From Boswellia sacra (taxonomy: Eukaryota > Streptophyta > Magnoliopsida > Sapindales > Burseraceae), in the NCBI GenBank assembly GCA_013180625.2, contig SNVD02011507.1, positions 868,001-932,000 of the forward strand: a DNA stretch of 64,000 bases, written 5' to 3'. Each line of letters starts with the position of its first letter. The first letter of the stretch is position 1. Made by a program: the position numbers and the translations under genes. The notes under the pieces are model-generated. The model saw only the letters and a list, made by a program, of their open reading frames with translations. It searched no databases and was not told the origin of the DNA. Below, in pieces: positions 23,511 through 36,373 of this stretch.

Positions 23511-24264
23511 TAAAAAAAATACCGTGTCATTAAAAAAGTATTGGATATTATATCTAATTCTCGAAATGGTTTATTTTTTCAAAATAAAAAAATATGTTTT
23601 TCAATCATATGAAAAAATAATAAAAAAAGAGGAATGATGAGATTAAAGATATTGGATATTATTTTGAATTCTTTAGAGGATATGATGAGATTAAAGATAT
23701 GCAGAAAACGAATTTCCTCTCCTTCTCATTTAACTAAGGATGGCAATGGGCCTGAGCGGGGGTAGGGAGACCCCTTACCATTTGCCACCTCATTATTCAT
23801 TTTAACTCTATGTCTCATTCATTCCCCATGTTTTTTAGGGTGGAGTAGCGATGGAAAATCTCATAGAGAATGCTTTCCTCAACCCCACCACATTCATCAT
23901 GCCAACATTTTTTATATAATTAGAGTTTTAACAAAATAACATAACATTTTATTTTTAGACAATAATATAATTTTATGTTTTTTCAATAATAAATATATTA
24001 AATTTCAAATAAAAATAATATTCATAAGTTTATGTTTTTTTTATATGTAATAGTTTATTATATGAAAATAAAAAATAAAAATATATTTTATATTTTTATA
24101 TATAATAGTAGGGTGCAGGTGGGGGATAGTGAACCCGTCCCCATCACCATTATAAAACGGGTATTAAAATTCTACCCCTTCCCCACACCATTCCCATGAA
24201 AGCTACCTCCACCCAAACCCAATAAAGGTGGATTCCTACGGACCTTCAATCCTACAACATATTT
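23511..24264. other. AT-rich intergenic DNA with a degenerate hAT-like stretch
   Basis: No gene. From about 23737 (aaggatggcaatgggcctga) to about 24235 there is a GC-rich-ended segment resembling hAT subterminal sequence (GGATGGCAATGGGC..., CCCGTCCCC). Its right end is degraded and I find no target-site duplication. Confidence 0.35.
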
Positions 24265-24616
24265 TAGAGTATTGTTAATCAGGCCCCCTAAAATCTCTTT
24301 CTAAACCCTTTTTAAAATATATTATAAATCATGTCAAAACTACCCTTTCAAATATATGATTTTTGATAAAATCATCTAGAGAATAGCAAAGCTCATTATC
24401 TTCATTCTTCTAGTCTCCGTTAAAATCATTCATGAAATCAATAACTTGATAAATTAAGTTTTATTCCTTATTTTAATGTTGATTTACACATTTGTTCTAG
24501 ATTTTCTCAATCTCAAATAAATCTACAACTTTCACTCTAATACGCAATTCAAAACAAAGAATTTTATCAAAATTTCAGTTTCAGTGGTAGTATAACATAA
24601 CCAGATTATGTTCTGT

Positions 24617-25513
24617 TGGTGTTAATGTAAAACATGTGACATGCACATGTTCAAATTTTTAGTTAACTTGTGATAAAAGTAAGAAAAGTATTTTGATTCC
24701 TATTTTACTGTTTCTAGATAATTATTATAGGAAGTATTTTGATTCACAATAAATATCTCTCTAAATCAGGATAATATTTCTTGTATCCTAATCAAAATAG
24801 GAGGATAGTTAATGTGTCCTTATTACTTTAGGAGATTAACTATAAACATTTCCTATTTTATTTTATCCTAATCCTAATGTGATCTTAATTGAGATCCTTA
24901 CAGAAATTTTAGGAGGATTGTATCAAGACCTCTCAGTATTTATATTGATATATGAAAAAGTCGACAGTAAGAATTGAGAGAGAGAGTCTTTGCGGAGGAG
25001 AGATTTTTGTTGTTGATCACGGCATTTCATTACTTCATAGAAGAAAGCTTTGACGCAAAGAAATGTCTCTATTACTTTATATTATTGAGTCTTTGTTCTC
25101 ATGTATGAGAGTACAAATCGTACATGATTTGTTGATTAAGTCTAAGTGAGTTAGTAGACACTTAGGAAAACTTGAGGGTTGAGTGTTTATGTAATTCTAT
25201 GTCAGACATCGGGTGTTATGTATAACTTCACATCATTCTGTTAAGTTATCTGTGACAGAGAGTGAGTAGTGTCACTAGTGTTTAGGATCTTTGTGAAGAT
25301 TTTGTTTGTCAAAGACTAGGTCTATGCGTGAGAGTGCGTCAGTACTGTAAAAGGTCCTAAAGATTATACAAATAAGAGTATAGTGAATTGCAGCTCTATA
25401 GCTGTCCGTGGACGTAGGTTTTTATAATCGAACCACGTAAAAATCCTCCTGTGTCGATTTACATTACAATTTATTGTGTTATTATTTATAACTGCATACC
25501 TCCAGAACTTTCA
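24617..25513 (+). repeat. 5' LTR of the second copia
   Basis: 897 bp with TG/CA ends. It carries the CGTGGACGTAGG...CGAACCACGTAA hairpin motif (25407-25439) shared with other LTRs in the window. Confidence 0.93.
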
Positions 25514-25515
25514 AT

Positions 25516-25527
25516 TGGTATCAGAGC
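25516..25527 (+). other. primer-binding site of the second copia
   Basis: TGGTATCAGAGC, two bases after the LTR end. Confidence 0.9.
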
Positions 25528-25576
25528 GGGTTCACTGATAGACAAGTGAAGAAAACGATCAAGTTGATCTGGAAGG

Positions 25577-26560
25577 ATGGCGTTTATTCGCAATGGAGGA
25601 TCTGGAATGCAACCACCTATTCTCGATGACAGTAATTATCCATATTGGAAGGTAAGAATGATGATGTATATCAAGTCTCTTGATAACAGGGCATGGATGA
25701 GTGTACTTAAGGGATGGACACCGCCAACAAAGCTGAATGCTTTCGGTAATGCCAAATCAAAACCAGAGGACGAATGGTCTGATGAAGAATACTGATGATC
25801 CAGTTGGAACTCCAACGCTCTTAATGCAATCTTTGCTGCAGTAGACTTAAACAACTTCGGACAGATTTTTAGATGCAAAGTGGCCAAAAAAGCATGGGAC
25901 ATACTTCAGGTAAAACATGAAGGTACTACATCTGTTAAAAGATCTAAATTGATGAAATTAAATTCTCAATTTGAAAATCTGATGATGCATGAGGATGAGT
26001 CAATTTCTGAATTTTACTCTAATAAATGTCACATTACAAATTCGGCATACATATTTGGCAAAACTTTCACTGATGCAGAAATTGTTAGCAAGATAATTAG
26101 GTCTGTTCCAGATAAATTTTAACCTAAAATTCAACCATTGAGGAAGTTAAAACACTGATGAGATAAGGGTTGATGAACTGATTGGCATCCTTCAAAACTT
26201 TGAAATTAATCAAAGTACTCGGAAACAAAAAGGTAAAAACATTGCATTTAATGTGAAAGCTGAAAAATCTGATGATGAATGTAGTGATGAACTTGATGAA
26301 ACTGATTCTAAACAAATTGCTTTTCTAACAAGAAATTATGTCAAGTTCATGAAAAGAAATTTCATGAAAAAGAATCAAGGAAAACCATCAAACTCAAGTG
26401 AAGAAAAGTTCAGAAAATTCAGCAAGGAGAGTGATAAAAAGAAACTGAAAAAACTTGAAAAGAAAGGACAAATTCAATGCTATGAATGTTCTGGTTATGG
26501 GCGTATTCAATCTGAATGTGCTAATCTCAAGAAGAAAAACAAAGGGCTGACAGAAACCTA
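25577..26560 (+). pseudogene. copia gag remnant (second copia)
   Basis: Gag starts at the ATG at 25577, with the SNYPYWKVRMMMYIKSLDNR core following shortly after. Two consecutive TGA stops at 25793-25798, then the frame continues (AKKAWDILQVKHEGTTSVKR) to a TAA at 26120. A further shift precedes the zinc knuckle near 26478-26520 (CYECSGYGRIQSEC), whose His is replaced by Arg. Not functional. Confidence 0.88.
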
Positions 26561-29500
26561 GAGTGATGAATTAGAATCAGAATCAGAATCAGAATACCAA
26601 GATTGCATGAGCAATTTTGTTGCATTTACAGCATCTGCAGCGGATAAAGAAAAGGCTGTTATGTCAAACATAACAGAAGATTGTCAAGACAATGTTAATC
26701 ATTCAGATGAAGAAGATGGACTCGAATATTATGAAGAGTTGCAGGAAACATACAATGCACTCTATGGTGAATAGCTGAGTCAAAAAGAAGAAATCAACAC
26801 TTTGAAAAGAGAGATTGAAGTTCTGAAATGTGAAAAAGCTTATGCTGAAAACCACATCACCGAACTTGAAACTATTTTGACAGATAAAACAGTACACATT
26901 GAGAAAATCACAACAGAACTGATTGAAAGCAAGAAGTGTGTTAATCAACTCAAAATTGGAGCAGTCAAACTTGATAAGGTCTTGAGTCTTAGAAGAGACA
27001 ACTCTAACAAATATGAATTGGGATACACAGAAGATAATATTGCATCTTCATCAAAAACAGTTTTTGTGAAAACCTCAATATCAGGTAAGAATTTTGAACC
27101 CAACTCTTTAAATACAAGTCCTAATTCCAAGAGCAGTGAAACATTTGTTTTTCCTCTAAGTTCGCTCAAATTCAGTCCTGAAAAGGTAAGGAACTTCATT
27201 CCTATTTGCTATTTTTATGGTAAAAAGGGACATATTATGCCTAGATGCTTTAAATTGTTGAATCTTTTGCATAAAAGGTCAAAACAATTTAAACTGTTAC
27301 CAAAATCACAACAGCAGTGGGTTAAGAAAGATAAAACAGTATGCCATGTTGCCTTTAGTGCACTTAATCATGCATCTAATGATTTGTGGTATTTTGACAG
27401 CGGTTGTTCCAGGCACATGACTGGAAATAAATTGTTTTTGACAAACTTTAAAGCATGTATGGATGGAAATGTCACCTTTGGAGATGGAGCAACAAGTAAG
27501 ATAATTGGTAAAAGCACTTTGAATGTCAAAGGCCTACCCAATTTTAAAAATATCCTTCTAGTAGAAAATTTGAAAGCTAATCTCATAAGCATTAGTCAGA
27601 TTTATGATGAAAAGTATACTGTTAACTTCACACAAAACAAATGCATGGTCTTTGATAATTTTGGTAAATGCATTCTAGAAAGTAATAGATCTTTGAATAA
27701 TTGTTATTTAGTAGAAATTGCATTTCATGCTAGGATTTCGGATTTAGAATTGTGGCATAAAAAATTAGGACACTTAAATTATAAAGACTTGGTTAAATTA
27801 ACTAAGTTAGGTGCTATAAGAGGAGTTCATAAACTTGATGACAAAATTGATAAAATTTGTGGACCATGTCAAATGGCAAAACAAATCAGAAGTTCACACA
27901 AATCAAATCTATATCTTAGCACTTCTAAGATACTTGATTTGCTTCATATGAATCTTATGGGTCCTATACAAATTGAAAGTATTACAGGTAAGAGATATAT
28001 ATATTTGTTTGTGTGGATGATTTTTCTAGATTTACTTGGGTGGATTTCATTAAAGAAAAATCTGACACTTTTGATACTTTCAGGAACCTTGTGTTAAGCT
28101 TGAAAATGAGCAAAATAGGAACATTGGAAAGATTGTGAGAATAAGAAGTGATCATGGCAAGGAGTTTGAAAATGTTAGCTACGCTGACTTTTGCAAATAT
28201 CATGGAATTGGTCATGAATTTTTAGCTCCCAAAACCCCTGAACAGAATGGCATTATGGAGAGGAAGAATAGAACTCTTCAAGAGATGGCAAGAGTGATGC
28301 TCAATAGCAAGAAGTTGACAAAAATGCTATGGGCTGAAGCAATAAGCACTACTTGTTATATTTTCAATAGAGTTTTTCTTAGACCTGGCATTAACCAGAC
28401 ACCTTATGAAATTTTGAAAGGAAGAAAACCTAATTTGAAATACTTTCATGTCTTTGTATGTAGGTGTTACATTTAAACGACAGAGAACTATTAGAAAAAT
28501 TAGATCCAAGGAGTGATGAAGGAGTCTTCGTCGGATATGCTCAAAACAGCAAAGCATTTCGAGTTTACAATCTAAGAACTGAGGCAGTCATGGAATCTGC
28601 AAACGTAATATTTGATGACCTTGATGATTATGCAAAGTACTCACAAGAGGAAAACATAACCAGCCTCATAGAAGATACAGAAAAATCAAATTCAGACAGC
28701 AGCAAAAAGGAAGATGCTGTCATGAAGGAGGAAACAACGGCTGTTACACCTAACGTAACAGTAATATCTGACAACTCAGATTTGAATAGAAATTCAATCA
28801 GGAATGAAGATGAAAAGAAAGATCCACCCATATGGATTCAGAAGGCACATCCAACAAGTTTTATCATTGAAACACCAGATTGCATGATGAAAACCTGGAG
28901 CAAGGTAAGAAATCAGGTAAGGTTTGCATGTTATGTGTCTTTAGTTGAGCCAAAAAATGTGAAAGAAGCTTTAAAAGAAGAGGTGTGGATTCAAGCTATT
29001 CAAGATGAACTTAATCAGTTTAAAAAGAATGAAGTGTGGGAATTAGTTCCTAGGCCAGATGGTATAAATCTCATTGGAACTAAATGGATTTTCGAAAATA
29101 AAACTGATAAAAGTGGTCAAGTAGTAAGGAATAAAGCTAGGTTAGTTGCACAAGGATACACATAAGTTGAAGTCATAGACTTTGATGAGACCTTTGCACC
29201 TGTAGCTAGACTTGAGTCAATCAGATTAATACTTGCAATTGTTTGTTTGCTTGATTTTAAGTTGTATCAAATGGATGTTAAAACTACATTTTTAAATGGC
29301 TATCTCAACGAAGAAGTTTTTGTTAAACAGCCTAAAGGATTTGAAGATCCTAAACATCCAGATTTTGTGTACAAATTGCACAAAACTTTGTATGGTTTAA
29401 AATAAGCTCCTAGAGCTTGGTATGAAAGGTTGACAAATTTTTTAATCAATAGAGGTTATAAAAGAGGCAGCAATGATAAGATCTTGTTTATCAAACATGC

Positions 29501-30481
29501 ATCAATCTATTTTATTGTTGCTCAAATATATGTTGATGATATTGTTTTCGGATCAACTATCAAAAGTAAAATTAATGAGTTTGTTAAGTAGATGCAGGAA
29601 GAGTTTGAGATGAGTATGGTAGGAGAATTAAATTACTTTCTTGGATTGCAAGTTAAGCAAATGAATGATAGCTAGGATATTTATATCTCAATCAAAATAT
29701 GCCAAAAATCTTGTAAAGAAGTTTAGGCTTAAAAATGTAAAACCAATGAAAACTTCTATCAGTACTGATCTAAAACTTTCAAAAGACAATACAAGAAAAG
29801 ATGTAGATACAAGTTTGTACAGAAGCATTATTATCAGCCTACTATACCTCACAGCAAACAGACCAGACTTGTGCTTTAGTGTAGGACTTTGTGCTAGATT
29901 TCAAGCAAATCCTAAAGAATCACATCTTGCAGCAGCTAAGAGAATCATCAGGTATGTACATGGAACACATGTGTATGGAATATGGTTTTCTAAAGATACA
30001 AATGATTGTCTTGCAAGGGTTTAGTGATGTTGATTGGGCAGAAAATGCAGATGACAGAAAAAGTACTTTAGGAAGTTGTTTTTATCTTGGTACTAACTTG
30101 GTTTCATGGCACAGCAAGAAGCAGAATTCAATTTCTTTATCTACAGTAGAAGCTGAATACATAGCAACAGGGAGTTGTTGTATACGACTATTGTGGATGA
30201 AGCAAATATTGAGTGATTATGGTATTGAACAAAAGCCTATAACTGTGTTTTGTGATAATACTAGTGCTATAAATATTTCCAAAAATCCTGTTCAGCATTC
30301 TAGAACAAAACACATTGATATTCGATACCATTTTATAAGGGAACTAGTAGAATCTAAGGTAATACACATTGAGCATATCTCCACTGATAAACAATTGGCT
30401 GACTTGTTCACTAAGGCATTGGACGCAACAAGGTTTGAAAATCTAAGAAAAGCCTTAGGTATCTGTCTGTTATATGAGTGA
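26561..30481 (+). pseudogene. copia gag tail, protease, integrase, RT and RNase H remnant (second copia)
   Basis: The coiled-coil gag tail is followed by a second knuckle-like motif with Cys changed to Tyr (CYFYGKKGHIMPRC, about 27205). The protease motif DSGCSRHMTGN is near 27397-27430, with gag-pre-integrase LWHKKLGHLNYKDL and integrase HMNLMGPIQIE after it. A frameshift near 28005 precedes SDHGKEFENV at 28147. RT starts in the 28464 frame ([24 protein letters not shown]) and is cut by stops at 29163, 29404 and 29589; the YVDDIVFGS box is near 29529. RNase H runs to 30481 (LSTVEAEYIATGS, STDKQLADLFTKAL). Confidence 0.9.
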
Positions 30482-31395
30482 ACACAGTATTCTGTTATGT
30501 TATTCATATCTGTAGTATCATAAGTTTCCTTCTAAATTAGCATGTTTGAGCTATGGTATAAAATTTGTAATAGATACTGAGTTAAAATGAAAAATATAGT
30601 GAGGACTACCAATATATGATGTGTAAAAGTCATCATTGAGAGTAACCTCAGGGTATCTAAAAAATATGTTGAGGTCACCTACTCATATGAAAAGGGCTAC
30701 CTCTATATTGTGTGAAAGCTACTGTATTAAACTAGTAAAATTTTCATTGAAGTCAACTTTTGTGTGTGTAAGAAGCATGCTCAAGTTGTCCACTCAATAG
30801 ATTCAAAATATGCTCTAATGTGTGAATTACTCAACTCCAAAAATATGCTTTCTTAGAATGAGATATATGATAATTCAGATATTACTATTATGCTATTGTT
30901 AACTGTGTTCTGTTACGTTTTTCATAATAATAACTTATGTGTTTATCTTAAATATAAGTCTCTTGTGTGTCCATGTGTCAAATTTTGCCATGTCAGCATC
31001 ATTGAATTAAGAGAGAGAAGTCTCAATGGTGGGAATCCTTATTCTATTAGTATTCCTTATTTGAATATAATTCAAATTTGAATTGATGTGTTTCGAAGGA
31101 GTTATTAAACAATTTTTTTTGGAAAGGAAAGTCATTAATTGAATTTTGTTGAAAATCAGAAATTCCTTAAAAATCGGCCTAGTATATATAACAAATAGTA
31201 TCTCGGCTTCTTCTGTTCATACAATCCCTCATCCACAGTTGCTTCCCTGTCCTACATGTTGGCTCTCTGTTTCAATTCTGAAAAACCTTCTGCAGTTTAG
31301 AAACCCTAGCTATAGCAACCTCAAACTCGACAGCCAGTGCTTCTTCTTCAAACGGCTCTAGTCACGACAGTAGTAACAGCAGTCAGTCGTCTCCT
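30482..31395 (+). other. non-coding spacer between pol and the extra ORF (second copia)
   Basis: No coding content recognised. The spacer is notable mainly because most of it is copied, with small deletions, at 33240-33900. Confidence 0.6.
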
Positions 31396-32541
31396 ATGCA
31401 ACACAAACAGGCAACAAGTACAGTCGATCCAGCCATCAGCGAGGATGAACAAGTATCAGTGAAGAAGATTAAGGAGAAGGTCAAGCCAAAATACAACAAA
31501 TTTCTCACGCTGCAGTCAAATAGAAGTTTGATAAGGTTATTTCACAGAGGAAGCTACAGTTAGAAAGGCCTATGAAACTCTCGGACTTTAACTCATATGG
31601 TGTCAGTGAGATGATTGAGTCCAATTACTAGACTCGAACGGCATCAAACTTTCTCCCTCCTGTAAAACTTTGATTCAGGAATTCTATGCTAATATTTCAA
31701 GTGCCATTGATGATCATAAGAGTTTTTATTACCATAAGGTTTACTGTCGAGGGAAGTTTGTGAAATTCTCTCCCAATGTCATAAACTCTTTTCTAGACAT
31801 TCCAATAGGCAGAATGCATTTTGTAGATGAAGAGTTTAACATGGCTGAAATAGTTAAGGAAGTAACTAGTCGAACAGATATCGAATGAAACCCAGAGATG
31901 GTCATGACCAGAAATATCTTAGGAAGCAATACCGAGTGTTACACAAGATAGCCCAGTTTAATTGGCTTTCTTGTTCCCATCAAAATCAAATTCGGGAAGA
32001 CAGAATGAAACTTCTCTTTTATCTAGGAACTAATAGACCAGTAAACTTTGGACTGTTAGCATGTAGAACAATAGTTCAAATTGGTTCCTATCACTCTGAT
32101 TACTACTTGCTTGTGTTCTCCTGTTTGATTCAAGGCATACTTGCTCAAAACAACATTCCTGTGAGCTCTAGTGAACAGACTGAAATTCTATCTAAGTCTA
32201 TTACCAAGGGATTCCTTCAAAGATTACATGATCAAACTGATTTGCCTGCACCTGAACCTAAACCAACAAGAGTCAAGAAAAATCAATTGAAAATTGTTGA
32301 AGAAAAACTTGAATTGATCAATTATGCTTTGACAGATATTCTGCATGATTTGAAAGACATCAAACACAAGCAATCTGTGTTGGAAGCTCAGTTTCTAGGA
32401 CAGCCTCGATCTACAGCACCACACTCCATAGAACCTGAACCTGAATCTGTGATTCTAGAAACACCAGCTGATGACATACCAGAAGTCACTAAACCTCAAC
32501 ATGAGGAAGAAGCTCAAATTCCATCAAGTCTTGTTGCATAG
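31396..32541 (+). pseudogene. extra ORF after pol: 'putative plant transposon protein' type domain
   Basis: Not part of copia pol. From the ATG at 31396 (MQHKQATSTVDPAISEDEQV) the reading continues with frameshifts through 31670-31888 (RGKFVKFSPNVINSFLDIPI) to 31885-32541. The last segment holds MKLLFYLGTNRPVNFGLLAC and an acidic, Pro-rich tail. The 'RGK.V.FS...IN.FL' then 'LL(Y)..TNRPVN.G' layout recalls the Pfam 'putative plant transposon protein' domain (PF20167) from memory. A Sirevirus env-like ORF usually occupies this position, but I see no membrane segments. Broken by at least two frame changes. Domain assignment is moderate. Confidence 0.5.
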
Positions 32542-32840
32542 CCTGCTGCTAAGAAAGATAGAACAGTAGTACAGAAGCCAAAAGAAAAATCAAATAAGGC
32601 TTCTGTCAATGGATATAACAGGAAGGGAAAGAAGAAAATTAAAGTGGTGAAGAAATCATCTGATCAGAAGAAGCAACAACCAGACAAATCAGCTCCCACT
32701 TTGCAAGATGAATCTAATTCAGATGTACCAACAAAAACAGATTTCGGAATGAAACAGACATCACCACTTACTGAGAAAGAATCCTGGTTATTCCTGTCCC
32801 TGCAGAAGCTGAAGCAGAATCTCATCCACCATCAAATGGA
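32542..32840 (+). other. Lys-rich tail of the extra ORF region
   Basis: After the stop at 32539 the same sense continues as a Lys/Pro/Ser-rich stretch (KSSDQKKQQPDKSAPTLQDE). It is the end of the source segment for the shredded duplication that starts at 32841. Confidence 0.55.
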
Positions 32841-34868
32841 TGTTAAAACCCTATCTCTTTTTGTTAAACTAAAGGATCCAGATTTTGTGTACAACTTTGT
32901 AAAAATAAGCTCCTAACATGAAAGGTTGACCAATCTTAAGATCCAAACAATCCTATTTTATTGCATGCTCAAACCACCGATTGCAACAAGTGCAATAATA
33001 GAATCGAGAGGGAAATACGAGAGATAGTTGCAAGTGTACAGTTACTGCCACTTCCTCAGATACAACTGAAGCTCCTCTAGCACCAACTCCTTCTGTACCA
33101 ACAGCACCAGTTGAAGCTCAACCAAAACAAGTTCCATAGATCAGCCAACCTCTACTCCATTGAGCAGATAAACAATTGCTGACTTGTTCACTAAATTGGA
33201 CGCATTTGAAAATGAAAAGCCTTAGGTATCTGTCAAATCCTGAGTTAAAATGAAAAATATAGTGAGGACTACCAATATATGATGTGTAAAAGTCATCATT
33301 GAGAGTAACCTCAGGGTATCTAAAAAATATGTTGAGGTCACCTACTCATATGAAAAGGGCTACCTCTATATTGTGTGAAAGCTACTGTATTAAACTACAT
33401 TGAAGTCAACTTTTGTGTGTGTAAGAAGCATGCTCAAGTTGTCCACTCAATAGAAAAATATGCTCTAATGTGTGAATTACTCAACTCCAAAAATATGCTT
33501 TCTTAGAATGAGATATATGATAATTCAGATATTACTATTATGCTATTGCTGTGTTCTGTTACGTTGTGTTTATCTTAAATATAAGATGTGTCAAATTTTG
33601 CCAAGCATCATTGAATTAAGAGAGAGAAGTCTCAATGAATCATTCTATTAGTATTCCTTAAATATAATTCAAATTTGAATTGATGTGTTTCGAAGCAATT
33701 TTTTTTGGAAAGGAAAGTCATTAATTGAATTTTGTTGAAAATCTAAAAATCGGCCTAGTATATATAACAAATAGTATCTGGGCTTCTTCTGTTCATACAA
33801 TCCCTCATTTGCGTCCTACATGTTGGCTCTCTGTTTCAATTCTGAAAAACCTTCTGCAGTTTAGAAACCCTAGCTATAGCAACCTTTGCTAAACGGCTTT
33901 AGTTCAGTCGGCATACAGTCGATCCAGCCATCATTGAACAAGTATCAGTGAAGAAGATTATTTTTCTCACGCTGCAGTGCTACAGTTAGAAAGGCCTATT
34001 CTTTTAACTCATATGGTGTCAGTGTCCAATTACTTCTGTAAAACTTTGATTCTTCTATGCTCAAGTGCCATCATAAGAGTTTTTATTACCATAAGGTTTA
34101 CTAGGGAAGTTTGTGAAATTCTCTCCCAATGGACATTCCAATAGGCAGAATGCATTTTGTAGCATGGCTGAAATAGGGAAGTAACTAGTAACAGATATCG
34201 AATGAGGATGGTCATGAGAAATATCTTAGGAAGCAATATGTTACACAAGATAGCCCAGTTTAATTGGCTTTCTTGTTCCCATGGGAAGACAGAATGAAAC
34301 TTAGGAACTAATAGACCAGTAAACTTTGGACTGTTAGCATGTAGAACAATAGTTCAAATTGGTTCCTATCACTCTGATTACTACTTGATTCAAGGCATAC
34401 TTGCTCAAAACAACATAAGTTGAAATTCTATCTAAGTCTATGGGATGATTACATGGATTTGACCTGAACCTAAACTGAAAAATTTGCTTGAATTGATCAG
34501 CTTTGACAGATGCACATCATCTGTGTTGGAAGCTCAGTTTCTAGGACAGCCTCGATCTACAGCACCACACTCCATAGAACCTGAACCTGAATCTGTGATT
34601 CTAGAAACACCAGCTGATGACATACCAGAAGTCACTAAACCTCAACATGAGGAAGAAGCTCAAATTCCATCAAGATAGCCTGCTGCTAAGAAAGATTAGT
34701 ACAGAAGCCAAAAGAAAAATCAAATAAGGCTTCTGTCAATGGATATAACAGGAAGGGAAAGAAGAAAATTAAAGTGGTGAAGAAATCATCTGATCAGAAG
34801 AAGCAACAACCAGACAAATCAGCTCCCACTTTGCAAGATGAATCTAATTCAGATGTACCATTTCGGAA
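32841..34868 (+). repeat. shredded tandem copy of 29272-32750 inside the second copia
   Basis: Starts with the RT block at 29272 (atggatgttaaaac) and proceeds in the same order through RNase H, the spacer and the extra ORF, ending in the copy of the Lys-rich tail at about 34868. Long islands look identical (33241-33395 against 30581-30735; 34520-34672 against 32373-32525). Between them dozens of short segments are missing, e.g. 10 bp (gtaaaatttt) at 33397, 4 bp (ttaa) at 33548, 19 bp at 33562 and 14 bp at 33583. About 3.5 kb of source is reduced to about 2.0 kb. Confidence 0.88.
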
Positions 34869-35477
34869 TCTCGTCCTGATAGAAATATCTGTAAGTCAAC
34901 AGTGCATGATTCGACAGAGTAGCTGTTCTGCCACTTAGATTTTCTTCCTTCTGTACCATTGAAGGATATTTGTCTGTCTTATGGTCTCATGATAGACTTG
35001 TGCTGAAATAAAGTCACATCATCTAATTTTTTCTTACTTTTATTTTTTCGGATTTTATTGCTACTTTATTTTGCTTGCTGAACTATTTTTATTTTGCTGT
35101 CATTTTCTGTTATCTTATTCAGGTTAAAAGGAATCAGTAAAAAGTGAGGGGGAGAATGAACTATCTTTCATGTGTTACGTGCACTTGAATTGTTTGCTGA
35201 TTTGTTAATTGGATGGATGTTGGAGATGAATCTGTTTGCAGTAGTTTCTGACAATGTCTAACAAATATCTTCATTTGTTCTGCAGCTGAGCTTGATTGTA
35301 CTTGTGAAATGATCTGATACATGTCTCGTGATAGTATACTGTTATGTGATTCACAATAGCATTATTTTTTTGCATGGGATATCAATGATAACTTTCAGTA
35401 ATATCTAACTTATCATATGTTGTTCTTAGAAACAGTTAAGTGCTTTCATCACAAGTTGTCAAAAAGGGAGAGATTAT
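34869..35477 (+). other. 3' untranslated spacer and polypurine tracts of the second copia
   Basis: No ORF. Two purine runs occur, at about 35145-35156 (GTGAGGGGGAGA) and 35460-35472 (AAAAAGGGAGAGA). The second lies just before the 3' LTR and is the likely plus-strand primer. Confidence 0.7.
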
Positions 35478-36373
35478 TGGTGTTAACATAAACATGTGAC
35501 ATGCACATGTTCAAATTTTTGGTTAACTTATGATAAAAGTAAGAAAAGTATTTTGATTCTTATTTTACTGTTTCTAGATAATTATTATAGGAAGTATTTT
35601 GATTCACAATAAATATCTCTCTAAATCAGGATAATACTTCTTGTATCTTAATCAAAATAGGAGGATAGTTAATGTGTCCTTATTACTTTAGGAGATTAAC
35701 TATAAACATTTTCTATTTTATTTTATCATAATCCTAATGTGATCTTGATTGAGATCCTTACAAGAATTTTAGGAGGATTGTATCAAGACCTCTCAATATA
35801 TATATTGATATATGAAAAAGTCGGCAACAAGAATTGAGAGAGAGAGTCTTTGCGGAGGAGAGATTTTTGTTGTTGATCACGGCATTCCATTACTTCATAG
35901 AACAAAGTTTTGACGCAAAGGAATGTTTCTATTACTTTGAATTATTGAATCTTTATTCTCATGTATGAGAGTAAAAATCGTACATGATTTGTTGATTAAG
36001 TCGGAGTGAGTTAGTAGACACTTAGAAAAACTTGAGAGTTGAGTGTTTATATAATTCTGTGTCAGACATCAGGTGTTATGTATAACTTAACAGCATTCTG
36101 TTAAGTTATCTGTGACAGAGAGTGAGTAATGTCACTAGTGTTTAGGATCTTTGCGAAGATTTTGTTTATCAAAGATTAGGTCTGTGCGTGAGAGTGAGTC
36201 AGCAATGTAAAAGGTCCTAAAGATTGTACAAACAAGAGCATAGTAAATTACAGCTCTATAGCTGTCCGTGGACGTAGGTTTTTATAACCGAACCACATAA
36301 AAATCCTTCTGTGTCGATTTATATTACAGTTTACTGTGTTATTATTTATAACTGCATACCTCCAAAACTTTCA
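35478..36373 (+). repeat. 3' LTR of the second copia
   Basis: 896 bp, colinear with 24617-25513, with scattered substitutions between the two. Confidence 0.93.

Larger units (their letters stand above)
24617..36373 (+). mobile_element. second Sirevirus-like Ty1/copia retrotransposon, degraded, with an extra 3' ORF
   Basis: LTRs 24617-25513 (897 bp) and 35478-36373 (896 bp) start TGGTGTTAA and end AACTTTCA. The PBS TGGTATCAGAGC is two bases inside, and purine tracts lie before the 3' LTR. Gag, protease, integrase, RT and RNase H follow in copia order, then about 5 kb before the 3' LTR. That 5 kb holds a further ORF (31396-32541) and a shredded copy of the upstream region (32841-34868). Flanks tctgt and tcttc do not form a clean TSD. 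Many stops and frameshifts mark it as older than the 5.3-14 kb copia. Confidence 0.92.
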
